From an uncultured Collinsella sp. (lineage in GTDB: Bacteria > Actinomycetota > Coriobacteriia > Coriobacteriales > Coriobacteriaceae): a stretch of 27,130 nt of DNA. The stretch lies in contig CABRYP010000032.1 in NCBI GenBank assembly GCA_902475245.1, positions 1 through 27,130 of the forward strand, given 5' to 3'. Under the pieces are notes generated by a model. It did no database searches and was not told the origin of the DNA. It saw nothing but the letters and a program-made list of their open reading frames with translations. Positions 1 through 7,591 of this stretch are shown in pieces. The stretch's first letter is position 1; the number at the start of each line of letters is the position of its first letter. The position numbers were made by a program, and so were the translations under genes.

Positions 1-111
1 GCGCGGCAAGGAGATATATTGCCAGACCGGAGGGGCCCCGGGGGCGGGAATCTGGCACTCCATATTTTGTTCACAAATGAATTCATCCTTCAGTTGTTCC
101 ACTGAAGTCAT
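1..111 (-). CDS. possible partial hypothetical ORF running off the left edge
   Basis: On the minus strand an ATG at 111-109 opens a frame with no stop for 37 codons to the window edge. The visible peptide begins MTSVEQLKDEF and ends ...VWQYISLPR. I do not recognise it. A TATAAA-like -10 hexamer lies about 40 bases upstream, but there is no convincing Shine-Dalgarno sequence before the ATG. A 7-bp inverted repeat (TGCCAGA/TCTGGCA, about 21-34) lies inside the frame, so this may be non-coding DNA. Sequence to the left is needed to decide. Confidence 0.2.
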   Translation of the reverse strand, partial: MTSVEQLKDEFICEQNMECQIPAPGAPPVWQYISLPR

Positions 112-278
112 GTCTGAAGCATCGGCTTCTGGTATTGGCGATGACCAGCTGGTTTATAGGTGTTGAGGCGTCGGCCATCTCTGCTGGGCTACTTTACTCT
201 AAAGACATTAGGTTTTGGTTTCCTGTCGGTAAAAGGCTGGTTTTGGCCGCCAGGCGTCCTTATATATAGAGAAGATCT

Positions 279-343
279 GGTTCGAACCCGCGTCGCGACA
301 ACAAATAAGCGACCGGCATCCGCCAGTCGCTTTTCTATTCTAT
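279..343. repeat. outermost partial unit of the tRNA-Lys-linked array
   Basis: This remnant keeps the order of the better units: a T-arm-like palindrome (GGTTCGAACC, 279-288), a GCGACA spacer, then an intrinsic terminator. The terminator has a different stem sequence from the inner units. It abuts the outermost tRNA 3'-end copy at 343-360. Nothing gene-like is visible between 112 and 278. Confidence 0.55.
307..332 (-). terminator. terminator in the outermost unit
   Basis: On the minus strand AAGCGAC pairs with GTCGCTT, followed by ATTTGTTG. The stem differs from the other array terminators but sits at the same place in the unit. Confidence 0.6.
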
Positions 344-522
344 GGTGGGCCATCAGGGGTTAGGGCCCGCTGCGCGGGCGGCCGCTGCGGCGCTTTCGCG
401 CCTCGCGCGCTGCGCTGGCAAACGCTCGCGCGTTTCCTCAGCTCCGCGCCCTTTCGGGTTCGAACCCATGAAGGGGCGACAAAAAAGACGGCCAACCGAA
501 GTTGACCGTCTCAACAATCTTT
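343..522. repeat. diverged tandem unit with a foreign tRNA 3' end
   Basis: This unit of about 180 bases aligns with the two identical units that follow, with scattered substitutions and one indel near the start. Its tRNA-derived core, read on the minus strand, is CCCTGATGGCCCACCA. That differs from the resident tRNA-Lys end (ACGGCCCACCCA) and includes an encoded CCA. The core could be a mutated copy or come from another tRNA. The spacer holds GC-rich palindromes, an AAACGC(TCGC)GCGTTT hairpin near 420-435 and a GGGTTCGAACCC T-arm mimic at 456-467. Confidence 0.8.
481..511 (-). terminator. intrinsic terminator, array copy
   Basis: Minus strand: an 11-bp imperfect stem (AGACGGTCAAC with GTTGGCCGTCT) and a TTCG loop, then six T. 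Same sequence as the terminator directly after tRNA-Lys. Confidence 0.85.
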
Positions 523-659
523 GGGTGGGCCGTCAGGGGTTCAGCCTGCTCCGCAGGCGGCCGCTGCGGCGCTTTCGCGCCTCGCGCGCTGCGCTGGCAA
601 ACGCTCACGCGTTTCCTCAGCTCCGCGCCCTTTCGGGTTCGAACCCATGAAGGGGCGAC

Positions 660-690
660 AAAAAAGACGGCCAACCGAAGTTGACCGTCT
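660..690 (-). terminator. intrinsic terminator, array copy
   Basis: Identical copy, 179 bases along from the previous one: an 11-bp stem, TTCG loop and T run on the minus strand. Confidence 0.85.
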
Positions 691-838
691 CAACAATCTT
701 TGGGTGGGCCGTCAGGGGTTCAGCCTGCTCCGCAGGCGGCCGCTGCGGCGCTTTCGCGCCTCGCGCGCTGCGCTGGCAAACGCTCACGCGTTTCCTCAGC
801 TCCGCGCCCTTTCGGGTTCGAACCCATGAAGGGGCGAC

Positions 839-869
839 AAAAAAGACGGCCAACCGAAGTTGACCGTCT
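839..869 (-). terminator. tRNA-Lys terminator
   Basis: This stem-loop with a T run begins about 15 bases after the 3' end of tRNA-Lys on the minus strand, so it is the first terminator the tRNA transcript meets. Three more follow in series in the array. Confidence 0.9.
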
Positions 870-883
870 CAACAATCTTTGGG

Positions 884-956
884 TGGGCCGTCAGGGGTTC
901 GAACCCTGGACCTTGGGATTAAAAGTCCCCTGCTCTGCCAGCTGAGCTAACGGCCC
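884..956 (-). tRNA. tRNA-Lys(UUU)
   Basis: The minus strand folds as a complete cloverleaf. The acceptor stem pairs GGGCCGT (956-950) with ACGGCCC (891-885); discriminator A is at 884. The D-arm is GCTC/GAGC, the anticodon loop CTTTTAA gives anticodon TTT, and the T-arm is CAGGG-TTCGAAC-CCCTG. The base pair at the top of the anticodon stem is a G-A mismatch. A CCA end is not encoded exactly (the flank reads CCCA), so it would be added after transcription. Its own promoter lies in the end of the upstream peptidase gene. The last 17 bases of this gene are the sequence copied in the downstream array. Confidence 0.96.
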
Positions 957-965
957 GCGGGTGGC

Positions 966-994
966 ATTGTACCACGGTCTGGGACTATTCCCAA
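966..994 (-). promoter_or_regulatory. promoter of tRNA-Lys
   Basis: Minus strand: TTGGGA (-35, 994-989), a 17-base spacer and TACAAT (-10, 971-966), ending 9 bases before the tRNA 5' end. The -35 lies inside the last codons of the upstream peptidase gene. Confidence 0.65.
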
Positions 995-2265
995 CTCCAT
1001 TGGCCGTTCTGGAAAATCACAACTTCGCGTCCATCGGGCGTAATGCCTACAATATCGATGTCGTCCGTGCCAATCATAAAGTCGACGTGCGTGCTCGAAA
1101 CGTTGACGCCATGCTCAATGAGCTCCTCTTTGGACATATCATATCCACCCTCAATGCACTCGGGGAAGCCGACTCCCAGTGCAAGATGGCAGCTGGCATT
1201 CTCGTCATAGAGCGTGTCATAGAACAGGATGCCGCTTTCGCGAATCGGCGTGTTCTTGGAAATGAGCGCAACCTCTCCCAGATGAGCAGCGCCCTCGTCA
1301 GTATCGATGATACTTGCGAGTGTCGCCTTTCCCACACGGGCGTCGTAATCCACCACACGACCGTTCTCGAACTTGATCCAAAAATCATCGACCTTGTTAC
1401 CGTGATGGATAAGCGGCATTGCGGAATAGACGATTCCGTCAGCACGCATACGATCGGGCGAGGTGAAGACCTCCTCGGTGGGGATGTTAGGGAAGAAGGG
1501 ATGACCGTCGGGGGTCTCGCCCTTACCGCCGGCCCACTCATGCCCCTTCGTCATACCAATTACCAGGTCGGTTCCATTCGAAGCGGTATAGCGCAGACAG
1601 TCAAAACGATTGTCGTTCAGGAAGCGCAAGTTCTTTTCGAACGCCGCGTCATGAAGCTCCCAGTCGCTCTCCGGGTCCTGGCCATCGGCACGAGCGGTGT
1701 GCAGAATCGCATTCCATAGTTTATAGATTGCAACCTCATCGGCGTCTCCCGGGAACACCTCGCGCGCCCAAGCCACGACCGGAGCGCCGGCGATGCACCA
1801 CGGATTGATGTTGTAATCCAGTCCACGGCGGAAAACTTTGCACTGCGTATTCCTCGCCTTGGATGCCGCGGCCGGCTTGGCTGGATCGATGCCCTTGAGG
1901 GCTGCAGGATCCGCACCCTCAATAAAGATAAAGCAGGCACCGTCCTGGGCCAGGGAATCCAGCTGCAGGCGCTTCCACTCGGGCGTCTGCTCAAAATAGC
2001 TTTTATCGACATGCTCGTACGTGAACCTCGTCACGGCATCATCGACCCAAATGACCGTCACGTGACCAGCGCCGGCGGCATAAGCCTCCGCGACCACCAC
2101 GCGGGCAAAAGGCGCGCACTCGACCGGGGACTGAACGACGACCTCCTGGCCGGGCTTGACGTTTACGCCCTTGCGGACGACCAGGCGCGCGTAGTTTTTA
2201 ATCTTGGGCTCCAGGGCCTTCATGCCCTCCAAAGCCTCTTCGACCGTCAGGGCAGCTCGAATCAT
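985..2265 (-). CDS. M29-family metallo-aminopeptidase
   Basis: The product (426 residues) is an aminopeptidase of family M29 (AmpS / aminopeptidase T group). These are cytoplasmic two-metal exopeptidases that remove N-terminal residues from peptides. Family features are in order: an N-terminal substrate-binding half with the VKPGQEVVVQ segment, then the metal-ligand set of the C-terminal half: Glu in PTEEVF (about 265), Glu in GEVALI (331), His in ASCHLALG (360), and His and Asp in THVDFMIG (393, 395). Length is normal for the family. I chose the ATG at 2265 because GGAG lies 6 bases before it; an ATG four codons upstream (2277) lacks a good ribosome site. The upstream neighbour ends in a terminator, so this is probably a separate unit. 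The tRNA-Lys promoter overlaps its 3' end. Confidence 0.93.
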   Translation of the reverse strand: MIRAALTVEEALEGMKALEPKIKNYARLVVRKGVNVKPGQEVVVQSPVECAPFARVVVAEAYAAGAGHVTVIWVDDAVTRFTYEHVDKSYFEQTPEWKRLQLDSLAQDGACFIFIEGADPAALKGIDPAKPAAASKARNTQCKVFRRGLDYNINPWCIAGAPVVAWAREVFPGDADEVAIYKLWNAILHTARADGQDPESDWELHDAAFEKNLRFLNDNRFDCLRYTASNGTDLVIGMTKGHEWAGGKGETPDGHPFFPNIPTEEVFTSPDRMRADGIVYSAMPLIHHGNKVDDFWIKFENGRVVDYDARVGKATLASIIDTDEGAAHLGEVALISKNTPIRESGILFYDTLYDENASCHLALGVGFPECIEGGYDMSKEELIEHGVNVSSTHVDFMIGTDDIDIVGITPDGREVVIFQNGQWSWE

Positions 2266-2292
2266 GTGCCACTCCATCTATCTATAGAACAG

Positions 2293-2324
2293 TAAAAAGG
2301 CGCGCCGCAAAAACGACGCGCCTT
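2293..2324 (-). terminator. terminator after the two-TM protein gene
   Basis: Minus strand: AAGGCGCG pairs with CGCGCCTT around a 12-base loop, followed by a run of T. It closes the purC operon. Confidence 0.85.
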
Positions 2325-2354
2325 ATATCTTAGCGATATATATGGATACAAACG

Positions 2355-2930
2355 CTACTTCTTCTTGGAGTCCTTCTTGTCCTCCTCGGCAGCCGAGCGC
2401 TCGATAAGAGCGTTGAGCTTGTTCTCGGACATGCCCTCGGCCTGCGCGCGGTACATGTTGCGCAAGGGACGAATACGAACGAAGTCGTAGATAAAGTCAC
2501 CCAGGATGATGACATAGGACAAAACGATGCCGACCATCTGAACAGGACTGGACACCGTGCCGCCGGGAGCGAAGTAGAGCGAAGCCCAAATTGCCACGAC
2601 GAGCACCATGCCGATGGCGAGCACGGCCCACCAGATACGACGGCGCTTGGTGTAGTCCTCATCCTGCTTGAGAAGAATATTCGACACCGTATAGATACGA
2701 TCCTCGCGAGCACGCTGCTTGGCCTTGCGGGCGCGCTTCTCCTCCTTGGAAAGGCCTTCCAGGTTTTCACCCTTCTCGAGCTCTTTGCGGCGAGCTTTAG
2801 ACGAAGCCGGCACGACGCGAACGGAGCTCGCTGCTTGGCGGGCGGGTTTAGCAGATGCGGCGGACTTGCGCGCAACCCCGGAAACTTCGTGGGATTGCGT
2901 GCGCTTGTTCGTGGCGCTACGGGTACTCAC
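2355..2930 (-). CDS. two-TM membrane protein of unknown function
   Basis: The product (191 residues) is not recognised. It has a long, basic, Ala/Ser/Lys-rich N-terminal region (1-98, probably disordered and cytoplasmic, with a charged helix about 45-78). Two hydrophobic segments follow (about 100-119 and 129-150), with a short loop containing FAPGG. The tail is charged and ends in a Lys/Asp-rich stretch. The layout suggests a small integral membrane protein with both ends inside. It begins with GTG immediately after the purC TAA stop, so it is almost certainly co-transcribed and coupled with purC. A terminator follows. No catalytic motif is visible, and a role in purine synthesis should not be assumed from the linkage. 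Confidence 0.8.
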   Translation of the reverse strand: MSTRSATNKRTQSHEVSGVARKSAASAKPARQAASSVRVVPASSKARRKELEKGENLEGLSKEEKRARKAKQRAREDRIYTVSNILLKQDEDYTKRRRIWWAVLAIGMVLVVAIWASLYFAPGGTVSSPVQMVGIVLSYVIILGDFIYDFVRIRPLRNMYRAQAEGMSENKLNALIERSAAEEDKKDSKKK

Positions 2931-3818
2931 TTATGCGTTCTCCTTCATGCTTGTGAACTGGGAGCCCGTGATGATCTGGAAGGCCTCGCGATAGCGCTCG
3001 GACGTGCCATCGATGACCTCGGCGGGCAGGTGCGGGGTCTCCCCCGTCATATCCCAGTTGGCCTTGAGCCAATTGCGGACGAATTGCTTGTCGTAGCTAG
3101 GCTGGATCTTGCCCTCCTCGTAGCTGGCGGCGGGCCAGAAACGGCTGGAGTCGGGCGTGAGGCACTCGTCGATCAGCGTGACCTTGCCATCGATAACACC
3201 AAACTCAAACTTGGTGTCGGCAATGATGATGCCACGGGTCGCTGCATACTCGGCAGCAGCCTTGTAGATCTTGAGAGACAGATCGCGAATCTGCCTGGCG
3301 ATGTCCTCGCCAACGATCTCGCAGCAACGCTCAAACGAGATATTCTCGTCGTGATCACCGATCTCGGCCTTCGTGGACGGCGTGAACAGCGGCTCGGGAA
3401 GCTTGGAGGCCTCGGTCAGACCCTCGGGCAGCTGGATGCCGCAGACGGTGCCGTTCTCGTCGTAGGTCTTCTTGCCCGAACCGGTCAGATAGCCGCGGAC
3501 GATGCATTCGATGGGAATCGTCTGGGCCTTCTTAACCAGCATGGCGCGGCCTGCGAGATAGTCACGATACTCGGCAAACTCCTCGGGGAAATCCGCCGGA
3601 TCGATGGAGACGAGGTGGTTGGGGACGATATCGGCAAACTTGTCGAACCAGAATGCCGAGATGCGGTTGAGCACCTCTCCCTTAAACGGAATCTCGTCGG
3701 GGAGAATAAAGTCGAACGCAGAAATGCGATCGGTGGCGACCATCAAAAGGTTTTCGCCGGCATCGTAGATATCACGAACCTTGCCACGGGAATCCGGACG
3801 ACGCTCCATCGTTGTCAC
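2931..3818 (-). CDS. purC: phosphoribosylaminoimidazole-succinocarboxamide synthase
   Basis: SAICAR synthetase joins aspartate to CAIR using ATP in de novo purine synthesis. The sequence has the N-terminal GKVRDIYDAG nucleotide-binding strand-loop, the family signature ECIVRGYLTGSG and the second signature DECLTPDSSRFW. Length (295 residues) fits the long PurC type. I place the start at the GTG at 3818 because AAGGAG lies 8 bases before it. An in-frame GTG at 3827 is too close to that site, and the ATG at 3809 is too far. The gene lies behind the terminator of the histidine kinase and just ahead of a membrane-protein gene. purB, which acts on the product of this enzyme, is elsewhere in the window (10738-12084), so the pathway genes are not in one operon here. 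Confidence 0.97.
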   Translation of the reverse strand: MTTMERRPDSRGKVRDIYDAGENLLMVATDRISAFDFILPDEIPFKGEVLNRISAFWFDKFADIVPNHLVSIDPADFPEEFAEYRDYLAGRAMLVKKAQTIPIECIVRGYLTGSGKKTYDENGTVCGIQLPEGLTEASKLPEPLFTPSTKAEIGDHDENISFERCCEIVGEDIARQIRDLSLKIYKAAAEYAATRGIIIADTKFEFGVIDGKVTLIDECLTPDSSRFWPAASYEEGKIQPSYDKQFVRNWLKANWDMTGETPHLPAEVIDGTSERYREAFQIITGSQFTSMKENA

Positions 3819-3843
3819 GTGAGTCACTCCTTACCTAAATACG

Positions 3844-3869
3844 ACAGAAATGCGGGTTCTTTCCCGCAT
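3844..3869 (-). terminator. terminator after the histidine kinase
   Basis: Minus strand: ATGCGGG pairs with CCCGCAT around a 6-base loop, then TTCTGT. The T run is weak. Confidence 0.6.
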
Positions 3870-3927
3870 GTTTTCGCAAACTCGGAGCGGTAGGAACGCG
3901 GCCCCTCCTTCACCGAATAGCGAAAAG

Positions 3928-5493
3928 CTAGTGCTCCATTGTAGTAGATGCCGCGTCCGCCGTGTGCTCGCGAGGCAGATGAATCGTAAAAGTCGTACCC
4001 TTTCCAAGCTCCGACTCCACGGATATGTAGCCATGGTGACGCTCGACGATTTGCTTGGTCACGGCGAGGCCAACGCCCAGGCCGCCGGCTTCGCGGGCGC
4101 GGCTGGCATCTGCGCGCCAAAATCGCCCGAAGATGCGCGACAGGTCGTCCTTGGCAATACCGATACCGGTATCCGAAACGGCAATACTGACATGCTTGCG
4201 GTCACTGAGCACCGACACCACGACCCAACCGCCCTCGGGGGTGTAGCGCATGGCGTTGCTCATGAGGTTGATGACGCACTGCGTGATCATGTCGGGATCG
4301 GCCTCGACGACATCGTCGTGACCTTGGGTCTCGTCAGCAAAGCGCAAGCGCAGATCGCGGTCAACAAATAGGCGCTCCTGAGCGTTGACGATAGACCGCA
4401 CAAAGGGAACCATGTCCACCGGTTCGAGATTGAGCGGCGCCGTGCTGTTTTCCATACGCGATAGGTCGAGCATCTGCTGCACCAAACGAGCCAGGCGGCG
4501 CGTCTCGGAAGCGACCGTCTCCAGATGCTCATCGTCGGTGGGATACACGCCGTCCTGCATGGCCTCGACCGTTGCAAGCATGGCCATGAGCGGCGTGCGA
4601 AGCTCGTGTGCGACATCCGAGGTCAGGCGCTTTTCGTGCTTCATATCTTTCTCGAGCGAGGTGGCCATCTCGTCAAAGGTCTCACCCAACTGATCGATTT
4701 CATCGTCGCCGCGCAAACCGGTACGAGCGGACAAATCGCCGTCGCGAATTTGCTTGGCTGTGCTGGTTATACGATGAATCGGTCTGGTAAGCATGCGCGA
4801 CACGAACGATCCGATAACAACTGAGATGCAGACCGCAACAACCGCGGCAAGGGCCATGGCGTTAAAAGTCTTTTCCCTAAACGCAGAATCCGCCTTGGTG
4901 AGCAGGGCATCGGAGCCGATAGCCCATAGCTTCACCTGTCCGACATGCTCGCCAGAAGACGTTATGATTTCGACGTTGGCAACGCTATCGGAGTCGGTGG
5001 GCGCCGACGAGACCGGGCTATGCGAGGCCTTTTTACCGCTCGAGCTGCTCGACGCCGATTCGCTCTCGCGCACATCGGCGGTCGCACTTGCCGAAGGCCA
5101 TGAGTCGTCATAGACGACAACGCCCTTTTTGTTGACAACCTGCATACTCAGGTCGTCGGACACCAAGCTCGATGTCGCGACCGTGCGTAGCTCGCCCGCA
5201 GTCCAGTTGCCGTTTTCCTCGTACGACGTCGCAAGCTTTTCGGCGGCAGAATTGGCAATCTCGACGATATTGGAGCGCGTGTAATCCGAAAAGACGGTAC
5301 CCCACACAACGGAGACAACGCCCACCAGCACCAATACCGTCATGAGCGACGTCAGGGCAAAAGCCAAGGCCATGCGCGAGGGATAGCTCATCGCTGGCCG
5401 TGAATCGGAACGAGGCGTGTTCCAACTTGCCTTGGAACCCGCCTCGTTCTCCTGCTTATGCTTTTGCCCAATTTCAAAGCGCGCAGGTGTCAT
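3928..5493 (-). CDS. sensor histidine kinase
   Basis: A membrane two-component sensor kinase of 521 residues. After a hydrophilic N-terminus there is TM1 (about 41-65), an extracytoplasmic sensor region (66-209) with a Ser-rich low-complexity stretch near 143-175, TM2 (210-231) and a HAMP domain (232-284). The HisKA domain carries DVAHELRTPL with phospho-acceptor His296. The ATPase domain has the N-box (about 401-419), G1 DTGIG (441-445), F-box FGRFWR, and a G2 GGLGVGL in place of the usual GTGLGL. All catalytic boxes are present, so it should be active. It follows the response regulator by 11 bases and the two form an operon ending at the terminator near 3850. The stimulus cannot be read from the sequence. 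Confidence 0.95.
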   Translation of the reverse strand: MTPARFEIGQKHKQENEAGSKASWNTPRSDSRPAMSYPSRMALAFALTSLMTVLVLVGVVSVVWGTVFSDYTRSNIVEIANSAAEKLATSYEENGNWTAGELRTVATSSLVSDDLSMQVVNKKGVVVYDDSWPSASATADVRESESASSSSSGKKASHSPVSSAPTDSDSVANVEIITSSGEHVGQVKLWAIGSDALLTKADSAFREKTFNAMALAAVVAVCISVVIGSFVSRMLTRPIHRITSTAKQIRDGDLSARTGLRGDDEIDQLGETFDEMATSLEKDMKHEKRLTSDVAHELRTPLMAMLATVEAMQDGVYPTDDEHLETVASETRRLARLVQQMLDLSRMENSTAPLNLEPVDMVPFVRSIVNAQERLFVDRDLRLRFADETQGHDDVVEADPDMITQCVINLMSNAMRYTPEGGWVVVSVLSDRKHVSIAVSDTGIGIAKDDLSRIFGRFWRADASRAREAGGLGVGLAVTKQIVERHHGYISVESELGKGTTFTIHLPREHTADAASTTMEH

Positions 5494-5504
5494 ATGTGAT
5501 TTCC

Positions 5505-6227
5505 CTATTTCTCGTCCGACTTATCGGTCTTGGCCGGAGCCTCGAAGCGATAACCGACGCCGTGAACGGTGTAGAGCCACTTAGGCTTCTTGGGGTCGTC
5601 GCCCAGCTTGGCGCGAAGGTTCTTGACGTGACTGTCGATGGTGCGCTCGTAGCCCTCAAAGTCATAGCCGAGCACCTTCTCGACCAGCTCCATACGGTTA
5701 TAGACGCGACCGGGATGGCGAGCAAGCGTGGTGAGCAGCTTAAACTCGGAAGCAGTCAGGTCTACTTCCTTGTCCTCGACCAAGATCTTGTGGCCCGAGA
5801 TATCGATGACCAGATCGCCAAAGTCGAGCACCTCAACGGCGGGCTCGTCTGCCTGGTGAGCACGACGGAACAGGGCGCGGACGCGGGCGACGAGCTCACG
5901 CGGCGAGAACGGCTTAATCAGGTAGTCGTCGGCACCAAGCTCAAGGCCGATGATGCGATCCTCGATCTCGCCCTTGGCCGTCAGCATAATGATGGGAACA
6001 TCCGAGGTGTCGCGAATGGTGCGGCAAACGCGCTCGCCGGGAATCTTGGGGAGCATAAGGTCGAGCACAACCAGGTCGAACTGGTGCTTCTCGAACTCCT
6101 CGATCGCAGACTGGCCGTCGCCGACGCCAACAACCCAGTAGCCCTCGCGCTCGAGATAGGCAGCGACAGCGTCACGGATTGCCTTCTCGTCCTCGACCAG
6201 CAGAATCTTTTTTGCATCTGAAGCCAT
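5505..6227 (-). CDS. OmpR-family response regulator
   Basis: A DNA-binding response regulator of 240 residues, the partner of the kinase just downstream. The receiver domain (about 6-120) has the acidic pair E12/D13, phospho-acceptor D56 in VVLDLMLP, T83 and K105 in LIKPFS. A winged-helix output domain (about 135-235) follows, with the typical ASEFKLL segment, the recognition region RTIDSHVKNLRAKL and the C-terminal hairpin VHGVGYRF. I chose the ATG at 6227 because AGGGGGG precedes it by 7 bases; the longer frame begins with an unsupported TTG. A TAAAAT -10 element lies 40 bases upstream. Phosphotransfer from the adjacent kinase is inferred from operon order. Confidence 0.96.
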   Translation of the reverse strand: MASDAKKILLVEDEKAIRDAVAAYLEREGYWVVGVGDGQSAIEEFEKHQFDLVVLDLMLPKIPGERVCRTIRDTSDVPIIMLTAKGEIEDRIIGLELGADDYLIKPFSPRELVARVRALFRRAHQADEPAVEVLDFGDLVIDISGHKILVEDKEVDLTASEFKLLTTLARHPGRVYNRMELVEKVLGYDFEGYERTIDSHVKNLRAKLGDDPKKPKWLYTVHGVGYRFEAPAKTDKSDEK

Positions 6228-6266
6228 AACACGGCCCCCCTGTCTCAATTAGCTAAGAACAAGCCC

Positions 6267-6272
6267 ATTTTA
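6267..6272 (-). promoter_or_regulatory. candidate -10 element of the two-component operon
   Basis: TAAAAT on the minus strand, 39 bases before the regulator ATG. No good -35 is visible. Confidence 0.35.
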
Positions 6273-6282
6273 ACGCACCTAT

Positions 6283-6321
6283 GCCCACCGAGCACCGCTA
6301 CAGTGCGGCGGCTCGGCGGGC
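6283..6321. repeat. intergenic inverted repeat
   Basis: An 11-bp imperfect stem, GCCCaCCGAGC with GCTCGGcGGGC, separates the Tat lipoprotein gene from the response regulator. It has no T run on either side. It could be a non-canonical terminator or an operator upstream of the regulator promoter. Confidence 0.45.
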
Positions 6322-6379
6322 GGCACTCACAATTACAACGCGTTTATTCCCCCGTTGGCGCCCTTTTAACCCCTCGGCG

Positions 6380-7591
6380 CTAAAGAGAGAACAGGCGGGC
6401 GGTAACCGTCTCGGGAATTCCTTGGCTATTACGCACCGTGGCATAGGTTAAAAACGTATTCGATTTACCCGCCGTAGCTGGATAATCGCCATATTCGAGA
6501 GCGCGGTCGGGCGACAGCAGCGAACCATAGGTTTTGGCGGAGGTATCGATCAGAAAATGCGATGCCTGAACCTTAACCAGATATTTGCCTTTTCTGCCGG
6601 CAGCACACGCAAGCGGCTCGCGCGACAGGAATAGGAACGTCCCATTCTCGTTACCGATATAGGTGCCCATGTTGCCTAGGCTCCCCACGCCGCTATAGGT
6701 GGCCTCGATGGAGAACACAAACGTGTCGCCCATATATACGGCCTCGAAGGGAGACACCGATGAGGGAAGGACCAGCTGAGCCCTCTTGGTATTGTTGCCG
6801 TCCGTCAGGTCGATCGCCGTCATGCCGTAGTAGACGCCCTCGTCGTTGCGCACACGCGGGGAAATGGTCAAGATGCCGTCACTCACACGCGGGGCGGATG
6901 CAAAGCGGCCCGTTGACTTCCAAATGGCCTCGGCCTTTGCCTCGTCGAGCGAGCGGCGGTAGCAATACGAGTCGTGACTCGTCTTATTGCCGCCTGCAGC
7001 AGGCATCTTGTACCAAATGACGGACGATTCGAACGCCGTAAACAGCGGCGGGTCGTAGTCCTTGCCGCCTCGGTCGAGCTCGACCACATCGCCGACAAGC
7101 GACGCACCTGCCGTATTTTGCGCATAGAGCTTCCACGATGCGTTCGCAAAGTTCATCTCGATCCAAGCAAATACGCCATCGCCGGCGCGGACATCGTAAA
7201 ACGAATACCCCGCACCTTCGACGGGGTCCTCGATGAGTGTCGTGAGCGAACCGTCGCCCAGGTTGAGCACACCGAGCGTGTTGGCATGCCGCGCCGATGC
7301 GGGTGCCATCATCGCCGCGGCGTAATCGCCGTCGCAGTAGTACAGCAGCGTACCCAGAGGCAATGTCCATGAAGCTGCAGGCTCGAGGTCGATTTCGACA
7401 GCCTCGTACTCATCCGTAATCGAGACAATCTTTGAATCGTCCTTGATAACCTGCGGCTCGCCGGCGGCATCATCACTCGTGCCCGTTTTTTTCGAGCAAC
7501 CGGCCAGTACGGCAGCAGTACCGGTAGCGGCGCCACCCAGCACAAAACCTCGACGCGTTATTCCATTCTTAAAGCGGTCGGCGATACCCAT
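6380..7591 (-). CDS. Tat-exported lipoprotein, probable beta-propeller
   Basis: The N-terminus carries a twin-arginine motif (TRRGF, 12-16), a hydrophobic stretch and a lipobox LAGC with Cys32. The protein (403 residues) should therefore leave folded through Tat and be lipid-anchored outside the membrane. The mature part is rich in short beta-strand blocks with repeated elements such as YSFYDVRAGDGVFAWIE and SDGILTISPRV, which suggests a beta-propeller; that fold is my inference. No catalytic motif is recognised. Its ATG overlaps the TAA of the TSCPD gene by one base (TAATG), so translation is coupled. A ligand-binding or scaffolding role outside the cell is possible but not shown. Confidence 0.8.
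   Translation of the reverse strand: MGIADRFKNGITRRGFVLGGAATGTAAVLAGCSKKTGTSDDAAGEPQVIKDDSKIVSITDEYEAVEIDLEPAASWTLPLGTLLYYCDGDYAAAMMAPASARHANTLGVLNLGDGSLTTLIEDPVEGAGYSFYDVRAGDGVFAWIEMNFANASWKLYAQNTAGASLVGDVVELDRGGKDYDPPLFTAFESSVIWYKMPAAGGNKTSHDSYCYRRSLDEAKAEAIWKSTGRFASAPRVSDGILTISPRVRNDEGVYYGMTAIDLTDGNNTKRAQLVLPSSVSPFEAVYMGDTFVFSIEATYSGVGSLGNMGTYIGNENGTFLFLSREPLACAAGRKGKYLVKVQASHFLIDTSAKTYGSLLSPDRALEYGDYPATAGKSNTFLTYATVRNSQGIPETVTARLFSL

Larger units (their letters stand above)
523..880. repeat. two identical 179-bp tandem units downstream of tRNA-Lys
   Basis: Positions 523-701 and 702-880 read as identical 179-bp units. Each starts with a copy of the last 17 bases of the tRNA-Lys gene plus its flank. 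A spacer of short palindromes follows (GGCGC-TTTC-GCGCC; AAACGC-TCAC-GCGTTT), then a GGGTTCGAACCC T-arm mimic, and finally a copy of the tRNA-Lys terminator. The next core in the series, at 881, is the 3' end of the intact tRNA. Perfect identity implies recent amplification or homogenisation. The arrangement resembles the 178-bp repeats after E. coli tyrT, which also start with the tRNA 3' end; that comparison is from memory of the literature. Confidence 0.95.

Noticed and set aside
342..863. Repeated 60-102 residue open frames across the tRNA-Lys array, some Arg-rich
   Set aside because: They come from stop-poor GC-rich palindromes, shift frame each 179-base unit, have no ribosome sites and cross terminators. 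The E. coli tyrT repeats have been linked to a small basic protein, but nothing here supports coding.
343..880. CRISPR array
   Set aside because: Units are about 179 bases with no unique spacers, and no cas genes are present; the repeats are built from tRNA and terminator sequence.
961..1719. 252-residue plus-strand open frame opposite the M29 peptidase
   Set aside because: Antisense shadow of a gene with a complete set of metal ligands.
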